From Candidatus Cloacimonadota bacterium (lineage in GTDB: Bacteria > Cloacimonadota > Cloacimonadia > Cloacimonadales > Cloacimonadaceae), in NCBI GenBank assembly GCA_029567705.1, contig JAKPXC010000037.1:1-46121 (forward strand): a DNA stretch of 46,121 nucleotides, written 5' to 3'. The notes beneath the pieces are model-generated. The model searched no databases, was not told the origin of the DNA, and saw only the letters and a list, made by a program, of their open reading frames with translations. The position numbers were made by a program, and so were the translations under genes. Shown piece after piece: positions 18,901 to 27,357 of the stretch. Position 1 is the stretch's first letter, and each line of letters opens with the position of its first letter.

Positions 18901-21403
18901 CTGTCACCTGAACCAGGTCGTTCAAGGAACGCAGCTGGCCCCAGATTTCGTTTGCACCGAAGCTCATGCTGTTTATCACGGCAATCTGCAGGATACCATT
19001 TTCCGCAGGATCCATCACGGCATTACCACCGGAGCTGAGAGTGTAGCTGCTCAATTCCAGCCCGGCATTGATGCTGGTGAGATGGAAGATGGATTGATAT
19101 TGGTTGCTGGATTCATCAGCCAGCGTGAGGATAAAACGGGTGTCGTGCGTAGGTTCCACGTTTGTATCCACTGAGAAGATAAACGCCGTATCGTTCTGCC
19201 CTGCAGCCGAGGGAGCAAGGCTGGGATAAGTGCTGGTGGCTTGAGTGATAGTGATAGCGGGATCTGAGGTGCTCAGAGTAGCGGTGAGGCCATTCAGGGA
19301 ATTGACCGTTGTGTTGTTCAGGTTCACTCTCAGGGCCACTGTTTCTCCGGCATTGGAGGCACCATCGCCATTACCGTTTGAGCCTTCAGTACCGTTATCA
19401 ACTAGCACTTTATCAAAATAGACCAGAGAACCGGCACCATCGATGCTCATATTCTGCTGGGTGGGTTTGTAATCATGACGGCTGGCTGTGACGACACAGG
19501 AACCGGTGAGGGAAGTGGGCAGGAAGATGGAACAGAAGCCATTGCTGTCTGTGAATCCCTTGCCTACGATCTCAGAACCAAGATCAGACCACACAGTGAT
19601 GCTGACGCCTTCCACAGGCATACCTTCAGCATTGGTAATATACACATCGTAGATGGGAGTTCCGGCAGGAATGGAGCTTTCCGCCACCATAGTGAGCCCG
19701 CCGGGGATACCCACAAAGACTTCAACTGTGGGGTCGCCCATCAGATTGCACCAGTGGGCAAAGTAGTTTGTCTGGGTGGGGTTTGTAACACTGTAGGTGG
19801 AGGCGAGGTATAGCTTGCCATTCAGAACAGCTTCACCCATGGTCCTCATATGGTAAGTGAGGAGGCCATCGTAGATACCGCCATTCAGAGTGTTGTTAAA
19901 CATGGTGTGGGTGCCTGAAGTGGACATGCCTGTGGCAGTGATCGCTCCCCCAGGGATTGCGGCCGTACCGGAGCGCATGAAGGCTTCTGATGTGGCAGTA
20001 TCGTTCTCAAAATTTCCGGTAGCACAGGTGAGAATGGTAGCATGGGGCATCTTAGCACCATTGGTGGGGTTTGACGGTGGGCTCCAGCTACTCATCCCAA
20101 TGTATCCTCTGTAATTGAAGAATTCCACTCCCAGAGTAAGCGCAGAATTCATGGTGGAAGAATATCCGCCACTGTAGTTCTCGATAAAGCTATAGTTGGG
20201 ATTGACTTGTAGAGCCATCTCTTTGATGAACTTATTCACATACATGGTAGAGATACCGCTGGAAGAGGGATCTCCCACCAACATCACCCGGTTCATCCAG
20301 GTAGCTGCCGTGGGATCGATGTTTACGTCTCTTTCATAGGCATAGATCTTGTTGAACAGCACAATGAGCTGAGAAAGGTTCTCTGCAGAGATTCTGCCGA
20401 TAAAGACGTCCCCGAGGGTATCTGAACCGGCCAGATGCGTGTAAGGGTAGTCACCCTTTCCACCATAGCTGGAATAGCTTTCGGTGAAGGTCGGGATTGG
20501 ATAACTGCCATTAGTATCACCCACCAGGATGATGAAATCTGGGCGGGTTTCCAGGTTGTTGTATTGAGTTTGAATATAAGATTTGATAGCTGTGGTGTTG
20601 GTGCCTGCCACGGCAGTGCTCACCACGTTTACTTCGTGGCCTTTTTGCCGTTTCCAGGTAACAAACTGGTTTAGCTGAGCCAAGAAGGTGGCATCGGTGG
20701 AATTACCATGAATCAGCAGTATTCTGCTATTCTTGAAGCTGCCAGCTTCCAATCTGTAATCGTTGAAGTTGCTGATCATTGATTCATACAGGTTTTCCCA
20801 CACAGGATTGTAACCATCGTAGGGTGTAAGCTCATTGATTCCGCTTTGATTGTTGAAGCTGATGCTTACTTCCAGATCATCATAAATTCTCAGAGTATTG
20901 GTCTGTGGATTCCATTGCACCGGGGAGAGATTCATCTGAATCACTCTGAAGTCTCTGATGACCATAGGTTGGGTATAAGATACCAACCTTGCGGGATAAA
21001 GGCTTTCTCCCTCGTAAACCGCACGGTTCAGCTCAAAAGCCGCAGGACTGATCTCATTGGAGACCACCGGATAAGGACGGATACCCGAGACTTCACGATA
21101 GGAGCCGGGATTCACGTTCACTTCAAAGCTCCCTGTGGCAGGGATGGCAATCATACGGGAGTAAAAGGGGAGTTCCGGATCGCCATCTTCAGCGGTGACT
21201 TCGGCTCCGGGAAGGCTCAGCTTATCGTAAGCGAGGCCGGAGATATCTTCTGAAACGCGCTCCAAACCGGGTGTCTGCAGCGTAACAAGCATCTGTCTGC
21301 TGTTTAAAGACCGGATGCTGACGGGATTACTGCCGGTAGTGGCAATCAATGAATAGCTTGCCAGGATCAGTAGCAAGACCAGGACACATACCTTTTGTTT
21401 CAT
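15950..21403 (-). CDS. Gingipain-family (C25) giant secreted protein, catalytic His replaced
   Basis: ATG at 21403 follows GAAGAAGGAA; a signal peptide covers residues 1-21. A gingipain-type propeptide region (about 28-222) precedes a C25-like domain (225-565). The nucleophile motif LTCATGNF (Cys460) is present, but the position of the NYxGHG His reads NYRGYIG, with Tyr434 instead of His, unlike the two paralogues at 37671 and 41612. Then come CARDB-like repeats, a beta domain containing FKFYGVDYSQISVCSNGFIA (about 975), a jelly roll (about 1395-1570), a carboxypeptidase-regulatory-like domain (1575-1640), an Fn3 domain and the C-terminal YPNPFNPETTIRF...MLIK sorting cassette. Either the protein is proteolytically inactive and structural, or it uses another base. 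At 1817 aa it is among the larger members of such families. Surface location is inferred from the cassette. Confidence 0.87.
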   Translation of the reverse strand: MKQKVCVLVLLLILASYSLIATTGSNPVSIRSLNSRQMLVTLQTPGLERVSEDISGLAYDKLSLPGAEVTAEDGDPELPFYSRMIAIPATGSFEVNVNPGSYREVSGIRPYPVVSNEISPAAFELNRAVYEGESLYPARLVSYTQPMVIRDFRVIQMNLSPVQWNPQTNTLRIYDDLEVSISFNNQSGINELTPYDGYNPVWENLYESMISNFNDYRLEAGSFKNSRILLIHGNSTDATFLAQLNQFVTWKRQKGHEVNVVSTAVAGTNTTAIKSYIQTQYNNLETRPDFIILVGDTNGSYPIPTFTESYSSYGGKGDYPYTHLAGSDTLGDVFIGRISAENLSQLIVLFNKIYAYERDVNIDPTAATWMNRVMLVGDPSSSGISTMYVNKFIKEMALQVNPNYSFIENYSGGYSSTMNSALTLGVEFFNYRGYIGMSSWSPPSNPTNGAKMPHATILTCATGNFENDTATSEAFMRSGTAAIPGGAITATGMSTSGTHTMFNNTLNGGIYDGLLTYHMRTMGEAVLNGKLYLASTYSVTNPTQTNYFAHWCNLMGDPTVEVFVGIPGGLTMVAESSIPAGTPIYDVYITNAEGMPVEGVSITVWSDLGSEIVGKGFTDSNGFCSIFLPTSLTGSCVVTASRHDYKPTQQNMSIDGAGSLVYFDKVLVDNGTEGSNGNGDGASNAGETVALRVNLNNTTVNSLNGLTATLSTSDPAITITQATSTYPSLAPSAAGQNDTAFIFSVDTNVEPTHDTRFILTLADESSNQYQSIFHLTSINAGLELSSYTLSSGGNAVMDPAENGILQIAVINSMSFGANEIWGQLRSLNDLVQVTDSLSFFGNVMANGTAGSVDGYGLFARAALVPGMQIPFSLRLFNDLGFEQTVNFNIPVGTPAQNSPMGPDSYGYFIYDETDTAYPDCPTYEWLEINPSLGGSGSVITGYNDNHDTYDEGDPNGSTSIKTVDLPFTFKFYGVDYSQISVCSNGFIAMGASANGEFRNYRLPGAMGPSPMIAPFWDDMCFAGDAAILKYFNEADHTFIVEYYKMRNGFSTSSLETFQVIFYDPLYYPTGLGDGKIKIQYQTFNNVDTGGGGYTPVHGNYATIGIKDHTNTRGLEYSYNNTYPLTAAPLSNQKALMITTLPVLHQNAHLVIGEVILNDQNMDGLVEPGETVDLGVKLNNIGLNTATEVSLVGALSNPYVTVVNNQSTYNNIEGSGYGINTVPIQLIISENCPDDHVVSLICNVNTSLNSWQYPISFTVQKPAVGISKVYLNDLDGNGNGLAEASETIKLVVNYQNNSEVNARNLTSYITCLDANVTLINTDVLIPEIPAGKTVQAVYTLTLGPNVQMGNFITFYLTFLGELISAQNQQVMLSVGSTGMSEDFETDNGAFYATPTDGGWEWGGSSYAGAHSGVAVWGTRLNSNYLPNQNITLISPDIYVGQNYVLEFWHRYEFESMYDGGNVKISTNNGSTWTLLQPEGGYSASNVVALGEPGYSSTLSAWTLARFNLSAYSNQVVRFKWTMASDQGLEAPGWFIDDVQTNGFIDFACVATGTITSDNADAELNKIKVIASNNTVVNADEDGNYSIYLPDGVYTLTALSEGYNSQVSPSFALSLDAPVYNYNFDLGYFAPITNPAYTFVESQMILTWDVPEPGAYTLQGYNIYRRINAGHYEHLGVFAEPVYSEPILQDGTYSYYIEAKYDQGNSAPSEFISFEYPAVSSDDPHNSMVTTLFNNYPNPFNPETTIRFNLAQPGSARLSIYNLRGQVVRTLVNSQLSAGSHSFVWNGRDESGRGVASGVYFYRLQTADKNIVKKAMLIK

Positions 21404-21432
21404 TTTTCCTTCTTCTTCAAGAATATAGTGAA

Positions 21433-21460
21433 AGACCTGAAGCCACGTGGCTCCAGGTCT
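21433..21460 (-). terminator. 14-bp hairpin downstream of the LVIVD lipoprotein gene
   Basis: A 28-bp near-perfect palindrome centred on CACGTG has a single imperfection that becomes a G-U pair on the minus-strand RNA. It lies 36 bp past the stop at 21497 and just upstream of the ribosome site of the next minus-strand gene. The following T content is weak, so attenuation, mRNA processing or termination are all possible. Confidence 0.45.
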
Positions 21461-21496
21461 CTTGATCTAAATATTAGCGAGGATGCTTATAGCAAC

Positions 21497-22513
21497 TCAT
21501 TTTATACTGTATACCCGGATACCGTTATCACGGGAGGCTATGATGATCTTATCACCATCGAAAACTGCTTCGTTACTATAACCGCAATCTGTGATTCTCT
21601 GCAGAAGCACGGGATTGGCCGGAGAACTGATATCAAAGAGGTAGACTCCACCGCTATTGGAATTGACCAGCGCCATATTACCCCGCACATCAACTGATGA
21701 GGCATAGCCTGTTGTATCCCAAGTCTTCAACAGCACAGGATTGGCAGGATTGGAGATATCAACCACAGAGAGGCCTCCCTGACGTCCTGCAACGTAGGCA
21801 TAATTGCCCACAACCTTAACTTTCTGTGCCTCACCCGGAAGGGCAAGCTCTCCCACCAAGGTTCTGTTCGATTTGGTGTATATCAACAGACCACGCTGTT
21901 GGGCAGCCAGAAAGATATGAGAGGCATTCAGGTCAAACCCGGAAGATGAGGCAGGAGGGGTGATGCTATAATCAAAACCCAGCCATAATTGGGTATTGTA
22001 AGAACTGAATTGGAAGTTGCGTCCCGCCGTAAAAGCTATCTGGATCCGGTTATCGTTTGTGGGATTGTCTATCTTGTAAACTTTCAAATCGGAAACACCG
22101 GCAGTACCACCTTGCACGGCATCAATGTATTTGATGCTGTCCTGTTCGGTAGTATCCAGAATATAAAGACCGTCAGTGGCTTCCATCTCAAAAACAAAGA
22201 GCCGGTTGAACTCTTTCAGCGAAGCTATCTTACGGATTTGGTACAAGGATTTGAAACCTCCGGTGGCCTCTTCCACTTTGGTAAGCCAACGCATTGATCC
22301 ATTTGCCTTGTCGATGATAGAAAAACCACCCTGATCCAAGGCAGCGTAAATATAGTCCTCATCAAAGTCTATGTCCCGGACGTCTCCCACAACGGGATAA
22401 ACATTGTCCAGTTCCACATAGTCCTGTTCTTGCCACTGAGTGCTGCGCTCGGCACAGGCACTCAAGACCAGCAGGACTGCTGCGAGGATGATTAGCAGGA
22501 ATCTCTGTCTCAT
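21497..22513 (-). CDS. LVIVD-repeat beta-propeller lipoprotein, 338 aa
   Basis: ATG at 22513 is preceded by AGAGGAAC. The N-terminus is a lipoprotein signal with lipobox LSAC, lipidated Cys at residue 20. The mature part contains repeats of the LVIVD type, seen clearly as GGLSVVDISNPANPVLL (about 255-272) and GGVYLFDISSPANPVLL (298-314), and more weakly near GGFSIIDKANG (62). These blades build a beta-propeller, commonly found in large surface or periplasmic proteins. It lies immediately upstream of the 1817-aa gene (93 bp apart, same strand) and may be co-transcribed with it, though a hairpin separates them. Binding function is unknown; an envelope scaffold role is inferred. Confidence 0.85.
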   Translation of the reverse strand: MRQRFLLIILAAVLLVLSACAERSTQWQEQDYVELDNVYPVVGDVRDIDFDEDYIYAALDQGGFSIIDKANGSMRWLTKVEEATGGFKSLYQIRKIASLKEFNRLFVFEMEATDGLYILDTTEQDSIKYIDAVQGGTAGVSDLKVYKIDNPTNDNRIQIAFTAGRNFQFSSYNTQLWLGFDYSITPPASSSGFDLNASHIFLAAQQRGLLIYTKSNRTLVGELALPGEAQKVKVVGNYAYVAGRQGGLSVVDISNPANPVLLKTWDTTGYASSVDVRGNMALVNSNSGGVYLFDISSPANPVLLQRITDCGYSNEAVFDGDKIIIASRDNGIRVYSIK

Positions 22514-22875
22514 TTGTTCCTCTTTATCTTAGTTTCTGTATTTAGCTGTTTTCAAGTTACTATGCAAGATGTATTCCGAAGCTATAAGATTCCTGAGGAA
22601 TAACAAAAAAAACCATTTGTTGAACTCCCAATCCTGATGAATTGGACATCAATACCAAACTGATCCAGATTCATTTCTGTGGCGATTCCGCCGCAAATCT
22701 GCCGCGAATCCGCCGCCGTCGCGGCGGAGTCGCGGCGGAAATGCAGCAGAATAGTCTCGTAATCTCTTTAGGGAGAAAGCAGGAACAGGAGATCAATGAT
22801 CTCCGGTATGGGGTCTGTATTTGGGGGAACGGTTCTCTGTATATCCCTATCTGGCCAGGGAGACGGATTCTTCAG
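22514..22875. other. Spacer with GC-rich palindrome
   Basis: This 362-bp spacer between two minus-strand genes contains the CCGCCGC-rich repeat block at 22683-22738 and a short palindrome GGAGATCAATGATCTCC at 22788-22804. No coding sequence or clear terminator was recognised. The upstream promoter of the LVIVD lipoprotein gene should lie here. Confidence 0.55.
22702..22735. repeat. REP-like GC-rich inverted repeat
   Basis: Fifteen-base arms (22702-22716 and 22721-22735) pair with one mismatch around loop CGTC, built from CCGCGA and TCCGCCGC words. A further partial copy of the same word, TTCCGCCGC, lies upstream at 22686-22694. The block is far richer in G+C than its surroundings. Confidence 0.75.
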
Positions 22876-23697
22876 TTATGGCGTGGCTTTGCGGATCAGG
22901 AAGGGGAGGAACTTCACCTCTGAATCCCGCCAATCAATCCTGCTGAAGAACTCACTGGCGGAAATGATGGGCGTGAAGACCAGATCGCCGTCGTCCTCAC
23001 GCTCGTCATTGTACCAGAAGCTCATGGGCCTTCGGGACGCCACCACGCAAAAGGTGCCGTTTTCAGAGCTTACCCCGGGCGAAAGAGTCATGGGAATATA
23101 GTAGGGATGTTGGGGGTAAGTAACTGCTTGCCGGGCTGTGCTGGGTTCCGGCCAAATCTCCAGGATATTGATGCTATCCCGGGAGATCACTCCCACCAGC
23201 ATATACAGAGGTTCCATGGTCTGAAACCGGATGGTGGCACGTTCGTTTTCGATGAAGCTGCTTTTATTGAGCGCTGCCATGAAGTTCACGGTACTGTGAG
23301 CGTTGGTTTGGTCGTCCAGTTCGATGGCCAGATCAACCGTGACGCGGTAGAAATCCTCGGAGCTGAAGTCCGTTTCGGGGGGATGATTCTCGGAAAAGGA
23401 CAGCACTGAGGCTCGTGCCATCACGCCAATATAGCGGTTGTAAAAATCCCTGGCACATTCATCTACCAGGCTTTCCTCGGTAGTCGTTCCGGAAAAGATA
23501 TCTATAGTGCCATTCTCCTGCACACATCGTTGCAGGGCCTCGGTCTTGGCGCGCTCTATTGCCCGATTGGGTGCCTCATCATAGGTTGCCGTGATGGTAT
23601 GTCTGAAGCTGGGAATCTGCCTGGGAACAGCGGATAAACACGCCCAACCGGCCAGAACTAGAACGGTAATAGAGACGGCTCTGAGGCGTTGCTTCAT
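22876..23697 (-). CDS. Exported DUF4384-like protein, partner of the caspase
   Basis: The ATG at 23697 overlaps the stop of the caspase gene by four bases (ATGA), indicating translational coupling. A signal peptide occupies about residues 1-24; a Cys at 20 is preceded by GWA, a poor lipobox. The N-terminal half (35-150) has the pattern ATYDEAPNRAIERAKTEAL, like LPP20/FlgT-type domains that process Ala-rich helices. The C-terminal half (165-260) reads as DUF4384: NERATIRFQ followed by LYMLVGVISRDSINILEIWP. DUF4384 domains often accompany caspase-like peptidases in bacteria (general knowledge). It is the last gene of the operon 27229-22876; a regulatory or adaptor role for the caspase is inferred. 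Confidence 0.75.
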   Translation of the reverse strand: MKQRLRAVSITVLVLAGWACLSAVPRQIPSFRHTITATYDEAPNRAIERAKTEALQRCVQENGTIDIFSGTTTEESLVDECARDFYNRYIGVMARASVLSFSENHPPETDFSSEDFYRVTVDLAIELDDQTNAHSTVNFMAALNKSSFIENERATIRFQTMEPLYMLVGVISRDSINILEIWPEPSTARQAVTYPQHPYYIPMTLSPGVSSENGTFCVVASRRPMSFWYNDEREDDGDLVFTPIISASEFFSRIDWRDSEVKFLPFLIRKATP

Positions 23698-25904
23698 TCT
23701 GCCAGCCTGATCAATACGCGGGTAGGATCGGGTGTGTCTATCTGCGGTACCTGATCTTTCTCCAGCACTGCAGCCACCCGGGAAACTTCCTGCTGGACGT
23801 ATGTTCTCAGCTCAGCCACGGTGATGCTGCGATCGCTGTTGGTATCCGCTTCTCCCTTCATACCTTTCATCAGAAAGTATGAAAAGAGCCCATGATTCTT
23901 CTCCGGATATGCCCAGGAGATTTGCGAGGGTTGGGAAGCACTGAAGACATTCATGTTCTGCCCGGCAGGAGGAGTTTCGATGTGCAAACCAATTGCACGT
24001 CCGTTTTCAAAAAGTGTTCCGTCATCACGGGTAGAACCGGAGAAACAGGCGTCTATCATCACAGTTACACTATTATGCGGAATGCTCTCCAGATTTGTAT
24101 AAAGCCTATCCAGGGGGTAACAGCTACGCTGGATGTTCTCCAATCTCCCGTCATTTGGCACCAGATAGGCCTTCTGAGTTTGCATATCCGGGGCACCATG
24201 ACCGGCATAATAGAAGTATATATCGGGATTTGTGTCCCGCACCCGGGCCGGAAGCCTGCCTCCCTCACCAAAGAGCTGATCAATTCCGCTTAGCGTGGCC
24301 TGCTGGTTGATCAGGCTCAAGATATTATACTCGGGAATCCCCAGAGTGTTGATGAAGTACTGCTTCATAAAGTTGGCATCCCTTTCGGCATAGGGAACAG
24401 AGCTGGTGTTTACATAGTTTTCTATCCCAATGATCACGCCAAAAGCATTGGGATTCCTGATGCCCCGCGGGATGTTTTCTTCAATATCAATACTGAGTCC
24501 TGTTGCCAGACTGATCACCGAATCCTGCGATCTGGTGCCGGTAATGGCAAAATCCCTGGTCGTCCTCTGCCTGGTTTGCAGGCTAAGGTTCAGAGGAACC
24601 GGTTCGGGAGAATAACGTGAACGAAGCTCGGATATCCTGATTGAGACGGGGAAAGCTGTGGCTTCCCGATTTGCGATCAGTTCCAGATCAAGATCGCTGA
24701 ACTCACCCGGTCCCAGATCTCCCAGACTGGCGGCAGCGACAGACCCAATCGTCCTCACTCCCTCTCCCAGCTCAGGGATAGCTGTAACGTTACGCGCTCT
24801 TCCTCCACCGATGTTTTGAATCCTCACCCGAAGAGTAACAGCTTCATTGGGACGGATCATGCCATCCCGGGAATCGATGCCATAATCTGCCACCACGAGG
24901 TTTGGAGCCTGCAGTGCAGCAGTCCCAAAGGTAATACTGACTGGATCAGGATAAAAGCCATAGAGTTCCCTGAAGCTTATATTTAAGCGCACAGTACCAT
25001 CGGACACCACATCAGTGGCTGCCACATTGATTCTTGTTTCTACACTTTGTCCCGGGGCAATCTCACCCACGAAAACCGAGCTCTCCCAGCTTAGGCCATG
25101 CTGCGCCTCACCTTCCACCACAAGCTCCACTCCAATGGCCAAACCATCTCCGGTATTGGTGAGGTTTATGGCCAGGTAGCCTGATTCTTCGGCATCCAGG
25201 AGATTGTTTCCGGAAGGTTCAAAGATACGTTCTGCTGGCTCCGCTACCAAAAGAGGTGGCCTGTAACCTTCGGGAAGAGCTGTAATTGTGCCCACAGAAC
25301 GTTCTCCTATGGCATAGGCAGCATTATCTGAAAAGAGCTCCCAATTGCGATACTCCCATTGAAGGTTACGGTTCAATTGCCGTTCTGCTCTCAGTTGAAA
25401 GCGGCTGATATTGGTCTTTACATACTGGGCAATCGCAGGAGAGATTTGGCAGTATTGAACCGCACCGGTATCCCGGATCATAATGGGAAGCTTCTGATTA
25501 TCCGGATCATAAGTGCCAAAATCGAAGTTTCTGGAGCTATAGGTCTCTTTGGAGGCTATCAAAAGCCCCTCGATCTCCTGCTCTATCTGTCCCCGGCGAT
25601 GAGCCAGAGCCTGGCGCATTCCTTCCTCGCGGTTGGCATAATCCTGTGTAATGCGCTCAATGTTCCGGTCCACATCTGCCAATCTGCGTTGATAGGAGAC
25701 CGTATCTTCAAACTCACCTTTGGGCGGGATGTTTCTCGCATTGGCGATGGCCTGTTCCCGCTCTTTATCCAGATTGACCACCGTGGTGCGCATGGACATC
25801 AGACTTTGCAAAGCTCTTATCCTTTCGATAACAGCCTGATTTGCCACGGCTTGAGCTATAAACACCGTACAGAGTATTAGCAGTAAGATTCTCTTCATAG
25901 ACAC
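23694..25904 (-). CDS. Exported caspase-family (C14) protease with EF-hand, 736 aa
   Basis: ATG at 25904 is preceded by GAGGTGT and encodes a signal peptide (1-21). Residues 23-125 are helical and probably coiled-coil, with the GEFEDTVSYQRRL motif (63-75) frequent upstream of bacterial caspase domains. CARDB-like beta domains follow (about 215-330 and 335-440). The caspase domain (about 485-735) has both catalytic residues: YYAGHG with His569 and MIDACFSG with Cys620. Residues 687-698 (DTNSDRSITVAE) match a calcium-binding EF-hand/dockerin loop within the caspase domain, suggesting calcium control. It sits between a beta-barrel gene (2-bp spacing) and a DUF4384 gene (4-bp overlap). An envelope-located, calcium-dependent peptidase is inferred. 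Confidence 0.9.
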   Translation of the reverse strand: MSMKRILLLILCTVFIAQAVANQAVIERIRALQSLMSMRTTVVNLDKEREQAIANARNIPPKGEFEDTVSYQRRLADVDRNIERITQDYANREEGMRQALAHRRGQIEQEIEGLLIASKETYSSRNFDFGTYDPDNQKLPIMIRDTGAVQYCQISPAIAQYVKTNISRFQLRAERQLNRNLQWEYRNWELFSDNAAYAIGERSVGTITALPEGYRPPLLVAEPAERIFEPSGNNLLDAEESGYLAINLTNTGDGLAIGVELVVEGEAQHGLSWESSVFVGEIAPGQSVETRINVAATDVVSDGTVRLNISFRELYGFYPDPVSITFGTAALQAPNLVVADYGIDSRDGMIRPNEAVTLRVRIQNIGGGRARNVTAIPELGEGVRTIGSVAAASLGDLGPGEFSDLDLELIANREATAFPVSIRISELRSRYSPEPVPLNLSLQTRQRTTRDFAITGTRSQDSVISLATGLSIDIEENIPRGIRNPNAFGVIIGIENYVNTSSVPYAERDANFMKQYFINTLGIPEYNILSLINQQATLSGIDQLFGEGGRLPARVRDTNPDIYFYYAGHGAPDMQTQKAYLVPNDGRLENIQRSCYPLDRLYTNLESIPHNSVTVMIDACFSGSTRDDGTLFENGRAIGLHIETPPAGQNMNVFSASQPSQISWAYPEKNHGLFSYFLMKGMKGEADTNSDRSITVAELRTYVQQEVSRVAAVLEKDQVPQIDTPDPTRVLIRLAE

Positions 25905-25906
25905 CT

Positions 25907-27229
25907 CTAGAAAAATGGGCTGAGATTTACATTAACGAAGTAGTTGATGCCAGCCAAAAAATAGTTTTCTATGGGTAGGTTGGAGTTTGTGACCGCAGCA
26001 GGAGTGTTGGAAAGATTATAGTTTTCCCAATCCAGCACCTGATCTTTATTGTACCACTGTCCATAAGTAACCTTGCTGTATCTGGCTCCTGCACTGACGG
26101 AAACATACCAGGATTTCCCCAGCTTGATCCCCAATTGAGCGCTGGCTTCTCCGGCAAAATTCAGCTTGTCGCTCCCGGTAGTGGTTCTGCTGCCTTCGTC
26201 ATCGTAAAAGCCGGTGATGTAGCTATAGCGGACGTTGTTTACCAGGCGTTCCTCAAAGATAGCCCTTTGAATGTTCAGGGAGGCTCTCCCTCCCAAATTC
26301 AGAAAAGCACCATAGCGAAAGACGGGAATCATCAACCCTGTATGCATCGAGAGCAGATCCAGATTGTAAGCATTGACCTTCTGATCTTTATATACTCCCT
26401 GCATTAGACTCACATTATCCGCCACACCCACTCCCAGATACAATGAGGGACGCTGGCTGCTTTGAGATCCAAAATGAGAAAAGGTGGCCTTCAAAGCACA
26501 AGCCGAAAAAGACTTCAGATCGGATATCTCGGGCGGCAGATTAGCATAGATTCTGGCATTGAAAGGGAAGATCAGACCTCCGGAAACATAATTGGCAAAG
26601 CTGTCCCGGCGTCTTTGAAACGAGCTGGATTGCTCTATTTGCCAATTGAATACCAATCTTGAGCTTTGCCAGGCATTGACCGTGACTTCCTGTTGCAGAG
26701 AATTGAAATCCGCCCGGGGCAACCCGGTGATTCTCCAGATACCCGTGGGCAACGCCAGGCGAGTGCGCTCCGAGTATGCTTCGGTATGATCGCCGATTGT
26801 GTATGATGTGTTTGGAGTATTGGAACTCAGGCTCACAAAACCAAAGCTATCCACTGCATCATAGAGATAGGGCTCCAGCAGGCCATTTGCCATAGACCGG
26901 TTAAAGGCAAAGGCATTGAATTCATAATCTCTCATCTCTTTGAGTTCCAGGATAGGCTCCCAGAGAATCAATACTCTGGAGCCACCGGCAGTATTGATAT
27001 AAGCACCACCCAAAGCCCTCAGCTTCTCCCAATTGGAGCTTCTGTCCCTCCTGGCAAAGAGAAAGATATCGTAGCGTGAATCTGCATCAAAAGAGCTGAG
27101 ATCAACCGTGATCTCATAACGTCCATTCACTGCTACAGCATTATATGAGGATATCTGTTGCGCCAGACAGACCGACGCCATCATAAAAAGAACCAAGCAA
27201 GCCAAGATCCTTGCCAAAGCTGAAACCAT
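25907..27229 (-). CDS. Outer-membrane beta-barrel protein of the caspase operon
   Basis: The ATG at 27229 is chosen because GAGG lies eight bases upstream and the product then begins with a signal peptide (MVSALARILACLVLF, cleavage near CLAQQ); a GTG at 27274 without a ribosome site would add 15 residues. The N-terminal third is a soluble beta domain (YEITVDLSSFDADSRYDIFLFARR near 37-60) and a PEGA-like segment (TRLALPTGIWRITG near 155). From about residue 205 the sequence alternates as membrane beta strands (GGLIFPFNARIY; YFVNVNLSPFF at the end) and finishes in a C-terminal Phe, as outer-membrane proteins do. Stop and next start are two bases apart, so it should be produced together with the caspase. 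A translocation or anchoring role is inferred. Confidence 0.78.
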   Translation of the reverse strand: MVSALARILACLVLFMMASVCLAQQISSYNAVAVNGRYEITVDLSSFDADSRYDIFLFARRDRSSNWEKLRALGGAYINTAGGSRVLILWEPILELKEMRDYEFNAFAFNRSMANGLLEPYLYDAVDSFGFVSLSSNTPNTSYTIGDHTEAYSERTRLALPTGIWRITGLPRADFNSLQQEVTVNAWQSSRLVFNWQIEQSSSFQRRRDSFANYVSGGLIFPFNARIYANLPPEISDLKSFSACALKATFSHFGSQSSQRPSLYLGVGVADNVSLMQGVYKDQKVNAYNLDLLSMHTGLMIPVFRYGAFLNLGGRASLNIQRAIFEERLVNNVRYSYITGFYDDEGSRTTTGSDKLNFAGEASAQLGIKLGKSWYVSVSAGARYSKVTYGQWYNKDQVLDWENYNLSNTPAAVTNSNLPIENYFLAGINYFVNVNLSPFF

Positions 27230-27282
27230 CTCTAAAACCTCGAATATTATAGGGACAAAACAGTCCTCTCTCACTTGATTGC

Positions 27283-27311
27283 ATTAATGTAGACGTTTTG
27301 ATTGCTGTCAA
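27283..27311 (-). promoter_or_regulatory. Possible promoter of the barrel-caspase operon
   Basis: On the minus strand TTGACA (27311-27306) is followed after 17 bp by ATTAAT (27288-27283), a 4-of-6 match to the -10 consensus. An additional TATAAT lies at about 27253-27248 on the same strand, without a good -35. Confidence 0.3.
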
Positions 27312-27357
27312 GAAAAACCAGCTTTGCCAAGTGATATTGGCTATCCTCCCTCCTCTA

